Shown: positions 36,510 through 45,066, counted from the first letter of the stretch. The stretch is DNA of 64,000 bases from Paenibacillus sp. FSL A5-0031 (GCF_001956295.1 NZ_MRTD01000012.1:186001-250000), one strand, 5' to 3'. The notes: generated by a model not told the origin, from the sequence alone. Numbers and translations are program-made.

Positions 36510-36536
36510 TAACCGAATGGAGGAGGCTTTGCATCA

Positions 36537-37955
36537 ATGAGTGAACTATCCAGTGATAACGTGCTAGAAGAAACAGAAGAGCAAGAGCTTCATGAAGGTG
36601 TCCACAATTTTAGCAGCGAGCGTGATTGGATACGGCCTGATAATCCAGTTACGCTTGAGCGATTGGAATGGTTTAAGGATCAGAAGCTCGCACTTATGAT
36701 GCACTGGGGACCTTATTCCCAGCTAGGAGTTGTAGAGTCTTGGGCGCTAAGCGACGAGGATCAGGATTGGTCGCGTGAAGGCATTGACTGGGAGAAGGAT
36801 GGCGAAACATTCAAGCAGCAATATTTTGATTTAAATAAGACGTTTAATCCGATTCGCTTTCAGCCAGACGTATGGGCAGATCTAGCGGAGGAGGGAGGCT
36901 TCAAATACCTCATTTTTACGACGAAGCATCATGACGGATATTGCATGTGGGACACAAAAACGACGGATTATCGCATCACTGATGAACAGACACCGTTTCA
37001 TACGCATAAGTATGCCGATATTTGCCGTCATGTATTTGATGCATTCCGCGCGAGAGGATTGTCTATCGCCGCCTATTTCTCGAAAGCAGATTGGCATACG
37101 CCTTATTACTGGGCACCAGATATGGAACGCAGCCTTACCAACACGCGGCGTGGGCCTACTTACGACCCGCAGGAGCATCCTGAGCTGTGGAACAAGTTTG
37201 TCGCGTTTACACACGAGCAGATTACGGAGTTATTGACGCAGTATGGCCGAATAGATGTGCTGTGGCTTGATGCCGGCTGGGTAAAGCCGCTGCGGAGCGG
37301 CCAGGACATTCGGCTTGGCGAGATTGTGGAGAAAGCAAGGGAGCAGCAGCCATGGCTGCTCTCGGCAGATCGCACGGTAGGCGGACCGTATGAAAACTAT
37401 GTTACCCCTGAGCAGACCATTCCGACCGAGGCGATGAACATCCCTTGGGAGAGCTGCATTACGATGGGGACGTCCTTCTCTTTCCGATATGAAGATAAAT
37501 ATAAACCGACGCGCCAAATCGTGAAGATTTTGCTTGAGGTTGTAGCTAAGGGCGGCAATCTCGCGTTAAATGTAGCTCCGCAGCCTGATGGCAGGCTTCC
37601 CGAAGGAGCTATCCAGCGCATGAAGGAACTTGGCGCTTGGCTGAAGGTGAACGGCGAAGCGATTTATGGTACTCGCATTTGCGCGCCTTACTATACAGGC
37701 AGTCAAGCTTTTACGCAAAAAGGAGATTATGTTTATTGTGCCAACCACTATCCATCAGCTGATACCGTAGTTTCAGAGACGGTCTTTATTCCTTATGAAG
37801 GCTTGCTGGAGTCGATTGAGCTGCTTGGAATGGAAGGAAAGCTGAACTGGAAACACGAGAACGAAGGGATTTCCGTACAGCTGCCTGAAGCTGCTATCAA
37901 TGAACCAACACCAATTGCACATGTGTTTCGGATGTTGAGGAAAATTAAAGAGTGA
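36537..37955 (+). CDS. GH29 alpha-L-fucosidase (second)
   Basis: 472 residues. GH29 landmarks are MMHWGPYSQLGVVESW, TTKHHDGYCMWDTKTTDY, and the nucleophile region DVLWLDAGWV with Asp 245. There is no signal peptide. GGAGGAGG precedes ATG 36537. It differs considerably from the fucosidase at 6954 (different insertions and C-terminus), so the two are not a recent duplication. It is the last gene of the LplBCA-type operon. Confidence 0.92.
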   Translation: MSELSSDNVLEETEEQELHEGVHNFSSERDWIRPDNPVTLERLEWFKDQKLALMMHWGPYSQLGVVESWALSDEDQDWSREGIDWEKDGETFKQQYFDLNKTFNPIRFQPDVWADLAEEGGFKYLIFTTKHHDGYCMWDTKTTDYRITDEQTPFHTHKYADICRHVFDAFRARGLSIAAYFSKADWHTPYYWAPDMERSLTNTRRGPTYDPQEHPELWNKFVAFTHEQITELLTQYGRIDVLWLDAGWVKPLRSGQDIRLGEIVEKAREQQPWLLSADRTVGGPYENYVTPEQTIPTEAMNIPWESCITMGTSFSFRYEDKYKPTRQIVKILLEVVAKGGNLALNVAPQPDGRLPEGAIQRMKELGAWLKVNGEAIYGTRICAPYYTGSQAFTQKGDYVYCANHYPSADTVVSETVFIPYEGLLESIELLGMEGKLNWKHENEGISVQLPEAAINEPTPIAHVFRMLRKIKE

Positions 37956-37980
37956 TTCAAGCTGTGAAAATAACAAAAAG

Positions 37981-38018
37981 AGAAGCATGCTGCCTTCAGC
38001 AGTATGCTTCTTTTTTTG
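37981..38018. terminator. Terminator between the fucosidase and gerQ-like gene
   Basis: AGAAGCAT...ATGCTTCT with internal CTGC/GCAG pairing, then TTTTTTT; it serves the plus-strand operon and abuts the convergent coat gene. Confidence 0.85.
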
Positions 38019-38297
38019 TTATTTTTCTTTTTTTCTATTTTTTGTACTTATGGGAACATCAAATGTTACATAATCAACATTTCTAGTCAGCAGTAAATAG
38101 CGCATACCAGTAGCCGGATCACTAATAACAACGGAATCCAATCCAGCTGATTCAATGATTCCTTTAAATATTTTGGCATTCCATTCACGGTTGTTCTCGT
38201 AAGTCATATAGAAGGTAGCCGTTTTACCGCGATTTGATCGCAAAATTTGAACAAAAGCTGAATTTGAAGCATTGTTCTTTACTTGTTTTCTCATCAT
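38019..38297 (-). CDS. gerQ: GerQ-like spore coat protein
   Basis: 92 residues. The core ILRSNRGKTATFYMTYENNREWNAKIFKGIIE and SDPATGMRYLLLTRNVDYVTFD match the conserved C-terminal region of GerQ, the inner-coat protein cross-linked by transglutaminase and needed to localise CwlJ in Bacillus. The long Gln/Tyr-rich N-terminal half of Bacillus GerQ (about 180 residues) is missing; only a short basic N-terminus with Lys residues remains. GAGAGGAAG lies upstream. It marks the start of a spore-related region. Confidence 0.85.
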   Translation of the reverse strand: MMRKQVKNNASNSAFVQILRSNRGKTATFYMTYENNREWNAKIFKGIIESAGLDSVVISDPATGMRYLLLTRNVDYVTFDVPISTKNRKKEK

Positions 38298-38389
38298 TGA
38301 ATCTTCCTCTCAGCATATGATTTCTATCATAATATGAGAGAGTTTTGTTTCGTTCTTGGACTAGTTGTTCATATTTCCGAAGCCTGCAA

Positions 38390-39490
38390 TTACCGTGAAT
38401 GAGCCTGTTGAATGAACCATTCGGCCAGATGCATAAGTTTTACTTTTTGATTTACACCCGTACTGCCCTTAAACAGGATGGCTGATCCAGTTGGCATGTT
38501 TTGAGCTACCCTTCTCTTTAAACCGGAAACGGAGTGGAAATGGTTTGTTTTATTTTTGGGTAGTCCAGACTGAATGGCTCCTTTTCTGATTTCTTTCGCA
38601 TTGCTGCCAATCGTGTAAAGACGATCAATGGATTGCTCCATTAGTTTTTTTCCAGCATTAAAATGAATCTTTTTTGAATGCTTTCCGAGATCATGAATCT
38701 CTCCGAGTACAGCTATTTTTTTTCGCCTTTTGGCAACCTTCCACAGTACGTCCAAAGCAGCATCTAATTCTGGATTCGTATTGAAGCTATCATCAATGAG
38801 AATGTTATTTCTAGGCAAACGATGGACTGTTAATCGTGCATAGGGCTGCTCATATTTTTTGAGACCCTGTTTGATCTGAGGAATGGTACAGCCAAGCTGA
38901 TGGGAAACAGCGATCGCAAACAAGGCGTTGTATACATTGAAATGACCAAAGCCAGGAATAAAAAATGCTGCATTTTCTTTGCCTAATCGAGCGTTGAAAC
39001 TCATCCCATTTTTTAAATAACGGATACGATTTGCTTGGTAATCAGCATGATTATCGATGCCAATAGTCAAGATCTTCCCTTTAAACGAAGCCAAATCGAG
39101 CAGCTTGGAGTGTTTATCGTCTTTATTTATAAATAAAAGCCCAGTCTGCTTCATCCCTCTAATCAGTTCCGATTTTGCATTAGCAATTCCACGTATTCCA
39201 CTTATAAAATGGCCGACATGTGCTCTTCCTATCGTTGTGATTACGCCGATCGTGGGCTTTATTAAACGGCAATGCCTTCGTATGTCCCCAGCTTTCTTCA
39301 TTCCGAATTCCAAAACGACCGCTTTATATGATGAATCGATTTGTTTACTATATTGGGAAGTAAACCAGACATCGTTCCCATTTTGAAACGATTTAAACGT
39401 TTTCCGATTTCTTTCCAAGATCGAAGCGAGCATCTCTTTTGTCGTTGTTTTTCCTGCACTGCCTGTCACGGCAATTATGGGCCTGCGCAT
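38390..39490 (-). CDS. MurF-like Mur ligase without N-terminal domain
   Basis: 366 residues from ATG 39490 (AGGAGGA upstream). The ATP-binding central domain begins at once with the P-loop GSAGKTTTKE (residues 10-18), followed by NGNDVWFTSQY and VLEFGMKKAGDI. The C-terminal domain has LIDDSFNTNPELDAALDVL, VLGEIHDLGKHS and LFKGSTGVNQK, all MurF-like. The usual 80-100 residue UDP-MurNAc-peptide-binding N-terminal domain is absent, so its substrate is probably not the normal cell-wall precursor. Context points to spore-surface or cortex polymer modification (inference). Confidence 0.8.
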   Translation of the reverse strand: MRRPIIAVTGSAGKTTTKEMLASILERNRKTFKSFQNGNDVWFTSQYSKQIDSSYKAVVLEFGMKKAGDIRRHCRLIKPTIGVITTIGRAHVGHFISGIRGIANAKSELIRGMKQTGLLFINKDDKHSKLLDLASFKGKILTIGIDNHADYQANRIRYLKNGMSFNARLGKENAAFFIPGFGHFNVYNALFAIAVSHQLGCTIPQIKQGLKKYEQPYARLTVHRLPRNNILIDDSFNTNPELDAALDVLWKVAKRRKKIAVLGEIHDLGKHSKKIHFNAGKKLMEQSIDRLYTIGSNAKEIRKGAIQSGLPKNKTNHFHSVSGLKRRVAQNMPTGSAILFKGSTGVNQKVKLMHLAEWFIQQAHSR

Positions 39491-39600
39491 GAACAATCCT
39501 CCTAACTCTATGAATAAATGATAGTTTAACTAGAAACAAATCTATGAAATGGTCATATATTGTAAGGTGATTTAGAAGATGGACAAGAGGAGGTGAGAGG

Positions 39601-40098
39601 GTGACATTAAGGGAACGTTTGTGGATGCTTGGTTACAAGGATAGTCAGCTAAAGAAGGCTTTGCTGGCCTTTCAACGTGATTTTCACACGAGCAAATCCA
39701 AGGCATTAAGTAAATTAACGCTGCTCCGTTTAAGAAAGCTGACTAACGGAAATATGAAGTTGAATCTATTATCAAGAATCATTCACAGTGAATCTAACGG
39801 TGAGCCCTACCGTGGAATGGTTGCCGTAGGTGCAGTTGTTCTAAATCGACTGAAATCCCATCAATTTCCGAATTCACTCACCGCTGTTATTACTCAACCG
39901 TTGGCTTTTACAGTGGTACAAAATGGACGGTTTTGGCTGGAGCCAACTCTTCTTTCTTATAAAGCAGCCAAGGAAGCTTTCAGTGGTACGGACCCTACTG
40001 GCAATTGTTTATTTTTTTTTAATCCCGATTTATCCAGCTCCCGTTGGATTCTAAGGCTTCGTCCAAAGCTCAGAATTGGCCGACATGTTTTTGCTTAG
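39601..40098 (+). CDS. SleB/CwlJ-type cell wall hydrolase
   Basis: 165 residues. The Hydrolase_2 domain shows RIIHSESNGEPYRGMVAVGAVVLNRL with Glu 64 in the place of the catalytic Glu, PLAFTVVQNGRFW, and NPDLSSSRWI. The first 45 residues resemble a reduced peptidoglycan-binding module. Unlike SleB there is no signal peptide, which is more like CwlJ, a coat-located cortex-lytic enzyme that needs GerQ, and a GerQ-like gene lies 1.3 kb away. GAGGAGGTGAGAG precedes GTG 39601. It abuts the convergent deacetylase-like gene. Confidence 0.85.
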   Translation: MTLRERLWMLGYKDSQLKKALLAFQRDFHTSKSKALSKLTLLRLRKLTNGNMKLNLLSRIIHSESNGEPYRGMVAVGAVVLNRLKSHQFPNSLTAVITQPLAFTVVQNGRFWLEPTLLSYKAAKEAFSGTDPTGNCLFFFNPDLSSSRWILRLRPKLRIGRHVFA

Positions 40099-40749
40099 TT
40101 ACACGAAGCGCTGGCGGCGATTGCTGCTCTTCCTTTTACGCTTTCCAAGCAATTCACTGATGGTGACGAAATGATAGCCTTGTTTTCGCAGCCCATTGAC
40201 GATAAGAGGTACGGCCTTTAAGCTTTGTATCCATGGGTCGCAGGCATGCAGAAGTACAATGCCTCCCGGATGTGCATGTGGTATAACTCGGCGAACAATA
40301 TCAGCTGTACGGGTGAATTTCCAATCCAAAGAATCGATATCCCAGTGAACAATCGTTTGGTTCATTTTCAAAAGCTGTTTAATGACACGGTCGTCAATAT
40401 CGCCGCTTGGTGTTCGAATCATGTTAGTCCTGACGCCGGTAATATGATAAATCGCTTTCCTTGCGGAATGCACATCTTGTTTAATCCATGCATTGGAATG
40501 GCTTGTATAATTGTCATGACGATATCCATGTGAAGCGAGCTCATAGCCCATACGTTGAATTTTTTTAGTGATTCGTGGATTTAACTCAGCCCATTTGCCG
40601 GTTACAAAAAAGGTTGCTTTTGTTACACCCAATCTGCGAAGCAGGAACAGCATTTTCATAGGTACTTGACTGCCATGAGCGATATTGATCGTTAAAGCGA
40701 TTTTTTTTTGGTTAGTCGGAACGTGTTGGATCACACGATTCGTATACAT
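40099..40749 (-). CDS. CE4 polysaccharide deacetylase-like protein with altered catalytic motif (PdaB-like)
   Basis: 216 residues, NodB fold. Motif 1, TFDxxWG in PdaB relatives, reads TINIAHG here: the metal/base Asp is Asn 22 and the Trp is His 25. Motif 2 (SHGYRHDNY) with both metal His, motif 3 (RTPSGD), motif 4 (DIDSLDW) and motif 5 (VLLHA) are intact. Loss of the Asp suggests weak or altered activity, or a binding role. ATGGAGGAA precedes ATG 40749. It is the last gene of the minus-strand CgeB/CE4 operon. No signal peptide. Confidence 0.85.
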   Translation of the reverse strand: MYTNRVIQHVPTNQKKIALTINIAHGSQVPMKMLFLLRRLGVTKATFFVTGKWAELNPRITKKIQRMGYELASHGYRHDNYTSHSNAWIKQDVHSARKAIYHITGVRTNMIRTPSGDIDDRVIKQLLKMNQTIVHWDIDSLDWKFTRTADIVRRVIPHAHPGGIVLLHACDPWIQSLKAVPLIVNGLRKQGYHFVTISELLGKRKRKSSNRRQRFV

Positions 40750-40777
40750 GGATAGGGTTCCTCCATTTTAGAGCAGC

Positions 40778-41755
40778 TCAAATTAATTTATGTTTTTTCA
40801 ACTCGGTGATGATTTGAGCTGCGCGACTTTTGTAGCTATGCTTCTGAACGGCTAAGAAACCTTGATTTCTAATTTTTTCACGTGCTTTGGGATGCTTCAA
40901 ATAATAACGAATTAATTGGCGAGTTTGTTTGGAAGAGCGTGATACGATAAGTTCTTTATTTGGCCGGAATAAACGCCGAATTTCTGGTGTATCACTTGTG
41001 ACTAGAAAACCTCCAGAACCCAGAATTTCATAAGTGCGCTGGGTGACTTGCGTTAGTTGGTTTTGCGGTGCAAGTACAATTTTAGCTGAATTATATACCT
41101 TGTGTGCCTCAGGATACGGCAAATAGCCGTGTATCCATTTATTAGGAACCTTTACGCCAAGGATGGGCTTCATTTCTTCCCATTGTTTGCCCCATATATC
41201 TATTCTTGTGCCATCCTGCACGAGAGGACGGATTAAATGATTTAAGGATTGAATTCGGAAATGATGGGGATACAGCTTTAAAATTCGCGAATAGCCGTTT
41301 GCTACAACCGCAATATCGCTCCTCAGCTGCTTGTTCACTGCTCCTCTACGGTGAACACTGCGGTGAAACCCAAAGTCCAAATGGGCGGAAGGTATGCCCA
41401 TTTTTTTATAATCCTTTACTTTGCGGCGACATATCGTAAATACAAAATCCGGTTTCACAGCGCGTACATAAGGAAGAGTAAACGATTCATGATGAGTGGG
41501 GTCCTCGGTTGCCCAGTAAATATGGGGAATCCCAGATTTTCCGACATATCGGCGAATCCACTTTTGCTTAATGGGAGTATGTTCACTGGTCCATCCCATG
41601 CTGATTATGAGCTCTGGTCGAAATTGGCTTAGCAAGGTCGGAAGATTTCTTTTTGTAAGAGGACCTGATATCTTCACGTTATGGCCAAGGTCCTTAAATC
41701 CATTCGGAAGGCCATGAACCCACATGGGGTGACTTTCCAGAAACAGTATTCGCAT
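40778..41755 (-). CDS. CgeB-like glycosyltransferase (copy 1)
   Basis: 325 residues of the GT-B type. The N-terminus has RILFLESHPMWVHGLPNGF, the middle IYWATEDPTHHESF and DFVFTICRRKV, and the C-terminal Glyco_trans_1_2 domain TQRTYEILGSGGFLVTSDTPE. Bacillus CgeB is a mother-cell protein acting on the outermost spore glycan layer. AAGGAG lies upstream and the ATG overlaps the stop of the CE4 gene at 41755 (TAATG), implying coupling. The gene has two paralogues in this cluster. Confidence 0.88.
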   Translation of the reverse strand: MRILFLESHPMWVHGLPNGFKDLGHNVKISGPLTKRNLPTLLSQFRPELIISMGWTSEHTPIKQKWIRRYVGKSGIPHIYWATEDPTHHESFTLPYVRAVKPDFVFTICRRKVKDYKKMGIPSAHLDFGFHRSVHRRGAVNKQLRSDIAVVANGYSRILKLYPHHFRIQSLNHLIRPLVQDGTRIDIWGKQWEEMKPILGVKVPNKWIHGYLPYPEAHKVYNSAKIVLAPQNQLTQVTQRTYEILGSGGFLVTSDTPEIRRLFRPNKELIVSRSSKQTRQLIRYYLKHPKAREKIRNQGFLAVQKHSYKSRAAQIITELKKHKLI

Positions 41756-42396
41756 TATGTTCTCCTTCCTTTTAGAACTCCAAATACGTATCCCCGTCTT
41801 TTTAAGCCCTGTATGATGTCAGGCAATGCTGCAAGCGTGCTGTCTGAGAAATCGTGAAATAAAATGATCCTATCTTTATGCTCATTACTCTCCTTTAGCA
41901 CTTTCGTAATGATTTGGAAGGGGCTGGGGAAAGGCGGACTTGAGTCGAATGAGTCGATATGCCAGTCAAAATCAATGTAGCCTTTGCGGGCAAGGGAAGC
42001 TTTTATTTTCTTATAAATTTGTTTGCCGCCATACAAATAGCCTGGTGGACTTTCAGAGCCGCCTGGAAAACGATAGATTCGTGGTTTTTTTCCGATGGTG
42101 CGCACTAACAGCTTCTCCAATTGATAAAAGTCAGTCAAAAAAGCTTTTTTAGATGAGTAGATTTTAGCGTAATTATGAGAAAACGTATGATTGCCAATGC
42201 TATGTCCTCTATTTGCGATTGCCCGGTACATCCTAAGTCCGAAGCGGCTTGTATTGCCAATCACGAAAAAAGTAGCTTTTATTTTATGTTTTCCTAATAG
42301 CTCGATTATTTTTTTCGTATTAGGCAAAGGCCCATCATCAAAGGTGAGATAAGCGGTTCTTTTTCCTTTGCCAGCTATGTGGCTCATTTTCCTCAA
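41755..42396 (-). CDS. CE4 polysaccharide deacetylase (canonical motifs)
   Basis: 213 residues. All NodB motifs are intact: TFDDGP (Asp 20/21), NHTFSHNY with both metal-binding His, RFPGGS, DWHIDSFD, and IILFHD. It should remove N-acetyl groups from GlcNAc or MurNAc-type polymers. No signal peptide is apparent, so it acts in the cytoplasm, probably of the mother cell. The TTG start overlaps the stop of the upstream CgeB gene (TTGA), and its own stop overlaps the next CgeB start, so all three are coupled. Confidence 0.9.
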   Translation of the reverse strand: MRKMSHIAGKGKRTAYLTFDDGPLPNTKKIIELLGKHKIKATFFVIGNTSRFGLRMYRAIANRGHSIGNHTFSHNYAKIYSSKKAFLTDFYQLEKLLVRTIGKKPRIYRFPGGSESPPGYLYGGKQIYKKIKASLARKGYIDFDWHIDSFDSSPPFPSPFQIITKVLKESNEHKDRIILFHDFSDSTLAALPDIIQGLKRRGYVFGVLKGRRT

Positions 42397-43382
42397 ATGA
42401 TTCCCTGCTTCCGTAACGTGGACAGCATACTGCGGGCACGGTTCGTATAATGATGTTTGCGAATGTTCTTTTGCCCAGCAAATCTTACCTTTTCCCGTTC
42501 GAAATCATTTTCCAAATAATAACGAACCAACTTGAGCGTTTCCTTCGGAGAGGAAGATATCGCTGCATCACGACCTGCTTTAAGCAGTCGCCTAGTCGCA
42601 GGTGTATTGCAGGTTAATAGAAATCCTCCTGAACCGACAACTTCATAGGTTCTTTGAGTAACCATATCCGTGTAGTTTTGCAAGCCCAAAATAATTTTGG
42701 CGGAGCTGTATACTTTATTCGCATGTTTATAGGGAATTGGTCCCTTGATGTGCTTTTTCGGAATGTTTTGACCAATAAAGGGTCTCATGCGAGACCAATT
42801 CTTTCCATAGAAATCTATTTTTTTACCGCTTTGAAGTAAAGGACGTATCAGAATATCAATGGATTTGCGACGATAAAGCTTGGGGTATTTTCGCAATACG
42901 TCAGGGTAGGCGTTCGCTACGACGGCTATATCTGCTGTATATTTCAGGTCGGGAGGAATCCTTTTATGAATATTTGGATGATACGCAAAATCCAAATAAG
43001 CTGCAGGGAAACCCTGTTTTCGAAACTTAACCGCTGTTTTTGCTGAAATGGTAAAAGTAAAGTCGGGCTTCATCCTCTTTAAGAGTGGCAATGTAAATGT
43101 TTTGGTAAAGTTCGGATCTTCTGTTGACCAGTAAATTAAAGGAATCTTATATTTCGTTGCGAAAGCTCTCATCCGTTTCTGATTTTGTTCAGTTTGATCA
43201 GGACCCCATCCTACATTTATGAGAAGGTCGGGTTTAAAGGAAGGCAATAAATTGGAGAGCGAGGAGCTTGAGACTGGTCCCGACATTCGCACCTTGTGGC
43301 CGAGATCGCGCAGACCGTCCGGCAGACCGTGTGACCATAATTGTCCACGCTCCAAAAATAGTATATTCAATTTGTTCACCAT
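42393..43382 (-). CDS. CgeB-like glycosyltransferase (copy 2)
   Basis: About 329 residues from ATG 43382, aligned to the other copies (VNKLNILFLERGQLWSHGLPDGL); a longer frame begins at TTG 43412 and neither start has a strong ribosome site. Family blocks are IYWSTEDPNFTKTF, DFTFTISAKTA and TQRTYEVVGSGGFLLTCNTPA. It is the first gene of a minus-strand operon of four: CgeB, CE4, CgeB, CE4-like. Confidence 0.86.
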   Translation of the reverse strand: MVNKLNILFLERGQLWSHGLPDGLRDLGHKVRMSGPVSSSSLSNLLPSFKPDLLINVGWGPDQTEQNQKRMRAFATKYKIPLIYWSTEDPNFTKTFTLPLLKRMKPDFTFTISAKTAVKFRKQGFPAAYLDFAYHPNIHKRIPPDLKYTADIAVVANAYPDVLRKYPKLYRRKSIDILIRPLLQSGKKIDFYGKNWSRMRPFIGQNIPKKHIKGPIPYKHANKVYSSAKIILGLQNYTDMVTQRTYEVVGSGGFLLTCNTPATRRLLKAGRDAAISSSPKETLKLVRYYLENDFEREKVRFAGQKNIRKHHYTNRARSMLSTLRKQGII

Positions 43383-43453
43383 CCTGTTTGTAATAGACAG
43401 GCGTATAAGCAAATTCTCCGTTCAAATCATATAGATATGCATGGAGGGATACG

Positions 43454-44080
43454 ATGAAAAATAGAAATGAGCCCATAAGCTGCGTAAATACGACGATGAA
43501 ATGTGTGGCTTTAACGTTTGATATCGGTTGGGGCGGAACGATGACTACACCCGTACTTAACGTCCTGCAAGCCAATAAAATAAATCGGGCAACATTTTTT
43601 CTATCAAGCCCATGGGTGGAGAAACGAGCGAAGCTAGCTCGGAAAATAAATGCTTTCGGTTATGAAATCGGCTCCCATGGCGATAAGCATGAAAACTACA
43701 CGGAATATAGCAACCGCTGGATTATAAATGAAGTGAAGAAGTCAGAATCGACGATACGTTCAGTGACCGGGGTAAAATGCAAGCTCTTTCGAACACCGAA
43801 TGGAGATATGAATACACGGGTAACGAATGTATTGGGCTCATTAGGTTATCGAACGATCTATTGGAGCATCGATTCGAAAGACTGGATGAATCCTGGCGTG
43901 TTTGCGATTGTTCAAAACGCAACAAAAAATGTACGATCCGGAGATATTATTTTGCTCCATGCAAGCGATTCGGCCAAGCAAACTGCAAAAGCGCTGCCGT
44001 CAATCATCAGCATTTTACGTAAAAGAGGTTTTCATTTTGTGACGGTATCTCAGTTGTTGAAATTAAAACAAAACCTTTAA
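43454..44080 (+). CDS. PdaB-like CE4 polysaccharide deacetylase
   Basis: 208 residues. Motif 1 is TFDIGWGG with Asp 23 kept, as in sporulation protein PdaB; motif 2 SHGDKHENY, motif 3 RTPNGD, motif 4 SIDSKDW and motif 5 LLHAS are present. GGAGGGA precedes ATG 43454. It is divergent from the four-gene operon and its stop overlaps the stop of the convergent CgeB copy 3. There is no signal peptide. It is the best-conserved PdaB-type member of the three CE4 proteins. Confidence 0.88.
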   Translation: MKNRNEPISCVNTTMKCVALTFDIGWGGTMTTPVLNVLQANKINRATFFLSSPWVEKRAKLARKINAFGYEIGSHGDKHENYTEYSNRWIINEVKKSESTIRSVTGVKCKLFRTPNGDMNTRVTNVLGSLGYRTIYWSIDSKDWMNPGVFAIVQNATKNVRSGDIILLHASDSAKQTAKALPSIISILRKRGFHFVTVSQLLKLKQNL

Positions 44081-45066
44081 ATGATTTTTTCCTTTTTCAG
44101 AACGCTTAACAAATACTTGGCTCTATTCATGTAGGAATGAGCAACGGCTGCACGAACGGCATTTTGCCTAATTTGTTCTCGTAATTGAGCATTTTTGCTG
44201 TATTTCTTTATCAGCTGTTCGGTTTCTTTTTCGGAGGAAGAGACAAGAAGATCTTTCCCTGGTCGGAACCATTTCCGGACTTCGGGTGTGTCGTCTGTAA
44301 TGAGCAAACCGCCTGCTGCAAGAATTTCATACGTTCGTTGTGTGAGTCGGTCTTCGGCGTTTTGCGGTCCTAGTACAAAATCGACGGAGCCATAAACGTT
44401 TATTGCCTCCTGATAGGGCAAATAGCCATGAATTCGCCGTGAAGAGACGGGTTTACTGAAAATTCGTTTCATCTTCTTCCAGTCGCGTCCGTACATGTCG
44501 GTTTTCAAGCCTTGATTCAGAAAGGGATTTACTAAGCGGCGCAGCGATTGAAAGCGGTAATGATAAGGCTTTGTACGATAGAGCTTGTGATAGCCATTTG
44601 CTACAAGGGCAGCAGTTCCCCGATATTTTTGAATAGGCTTCGTCCTATAGTGGGTATCGGGATCGCTGCCAAAGTCTAAATGTGCTGCTCGAATGGCATG
44701 TTTTTTTAAAATCTTTATGCTGGGGCGATGAATCGTGAATACAAAGTCAGGTTTTGTTCTCCGAATTAAAGGGAGCGAGAATATATCGGTATAGCCGGGA
44801 TCTTCTGTTGACCAAAATACATAAGGCACACCGGATAGACGAGCTAGCTTTGCGATACGATGCTGTTGTTTTGCCGAGCTATTGGAAGGAGTCCAGCCCA
44901 TCGCTATGATAAGATCCGGTTTGAATTGTTTAATTAAGTGTCTGGATTTCTTATTTGGATAACATGTTTTTACAACATGGCCGAGTTTTTCAAAACCTTT
45001 TGGCAATCCATATATCCACATGGGGTGGTCTTCAAGAAACAATATTCGCAGACGATCGTTACGCAT
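44077..45066 (-). CDS. CgeB-like glycosyltransferase (copy 3)
   Basis: 329 residues: RLRILFLEDHPMWIYGLPKGF, VFWSTEDPGYTDIF, DFVFTIHRPSI and TQRTYEILAAGGLLITDDTPE. AAAGGAG precedes ATG 45066, so it has its own transcription unit. All three copies share the same layout but are clearly diverged, suggesting three different linkages or acceptors in one surface glycan. Confidence 0.88.
   Translation of the reverse strand: MRNDRLRILFLEDHPMWIYGLPKGFEKLGHVVKTCYPNKKSRHLIKQFKPDLIIAMGWTPSNSSAKQQHRIAKLARLSGVPYVFWSTEDPGYTDIFSLPLIRRTKPDFVFTIHRPSIKILKKHAIRAAHLDFGSDPDTHYRTKPIQKYRGTAALVANGYHKLYRTKPYHYRFQSLRRLVNPFLNQGLKTDMYGRDWKKMKRIFSKPVSSRRIHGYLPYQEAINVYGSVDFVLGPQNAEDRLTQRTYEILAAGGLLITDDTPEVRKWFRPGKDLLVSSSEKETEQLIKKYSKNAQLREQIRQNAVRAAVAHSYMNRAKYLLSVLKKEKII

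Noticed and set aside
38298-38345. Sporulation promoter for the gerQ-like gene (CATATTAT box on the minus strand)
   Set aside because: A -10-like box at a sensible distance exists, but no matching -35 with correct spacing was found.
43428-43439. CATATAGATATG near-palindrome between divergent CgeB copy 2 and the PdaB-like gene
   Set aside because: Only 5-bp arms in AT-rich DNA; could be chance or overlapping -10 boxes.
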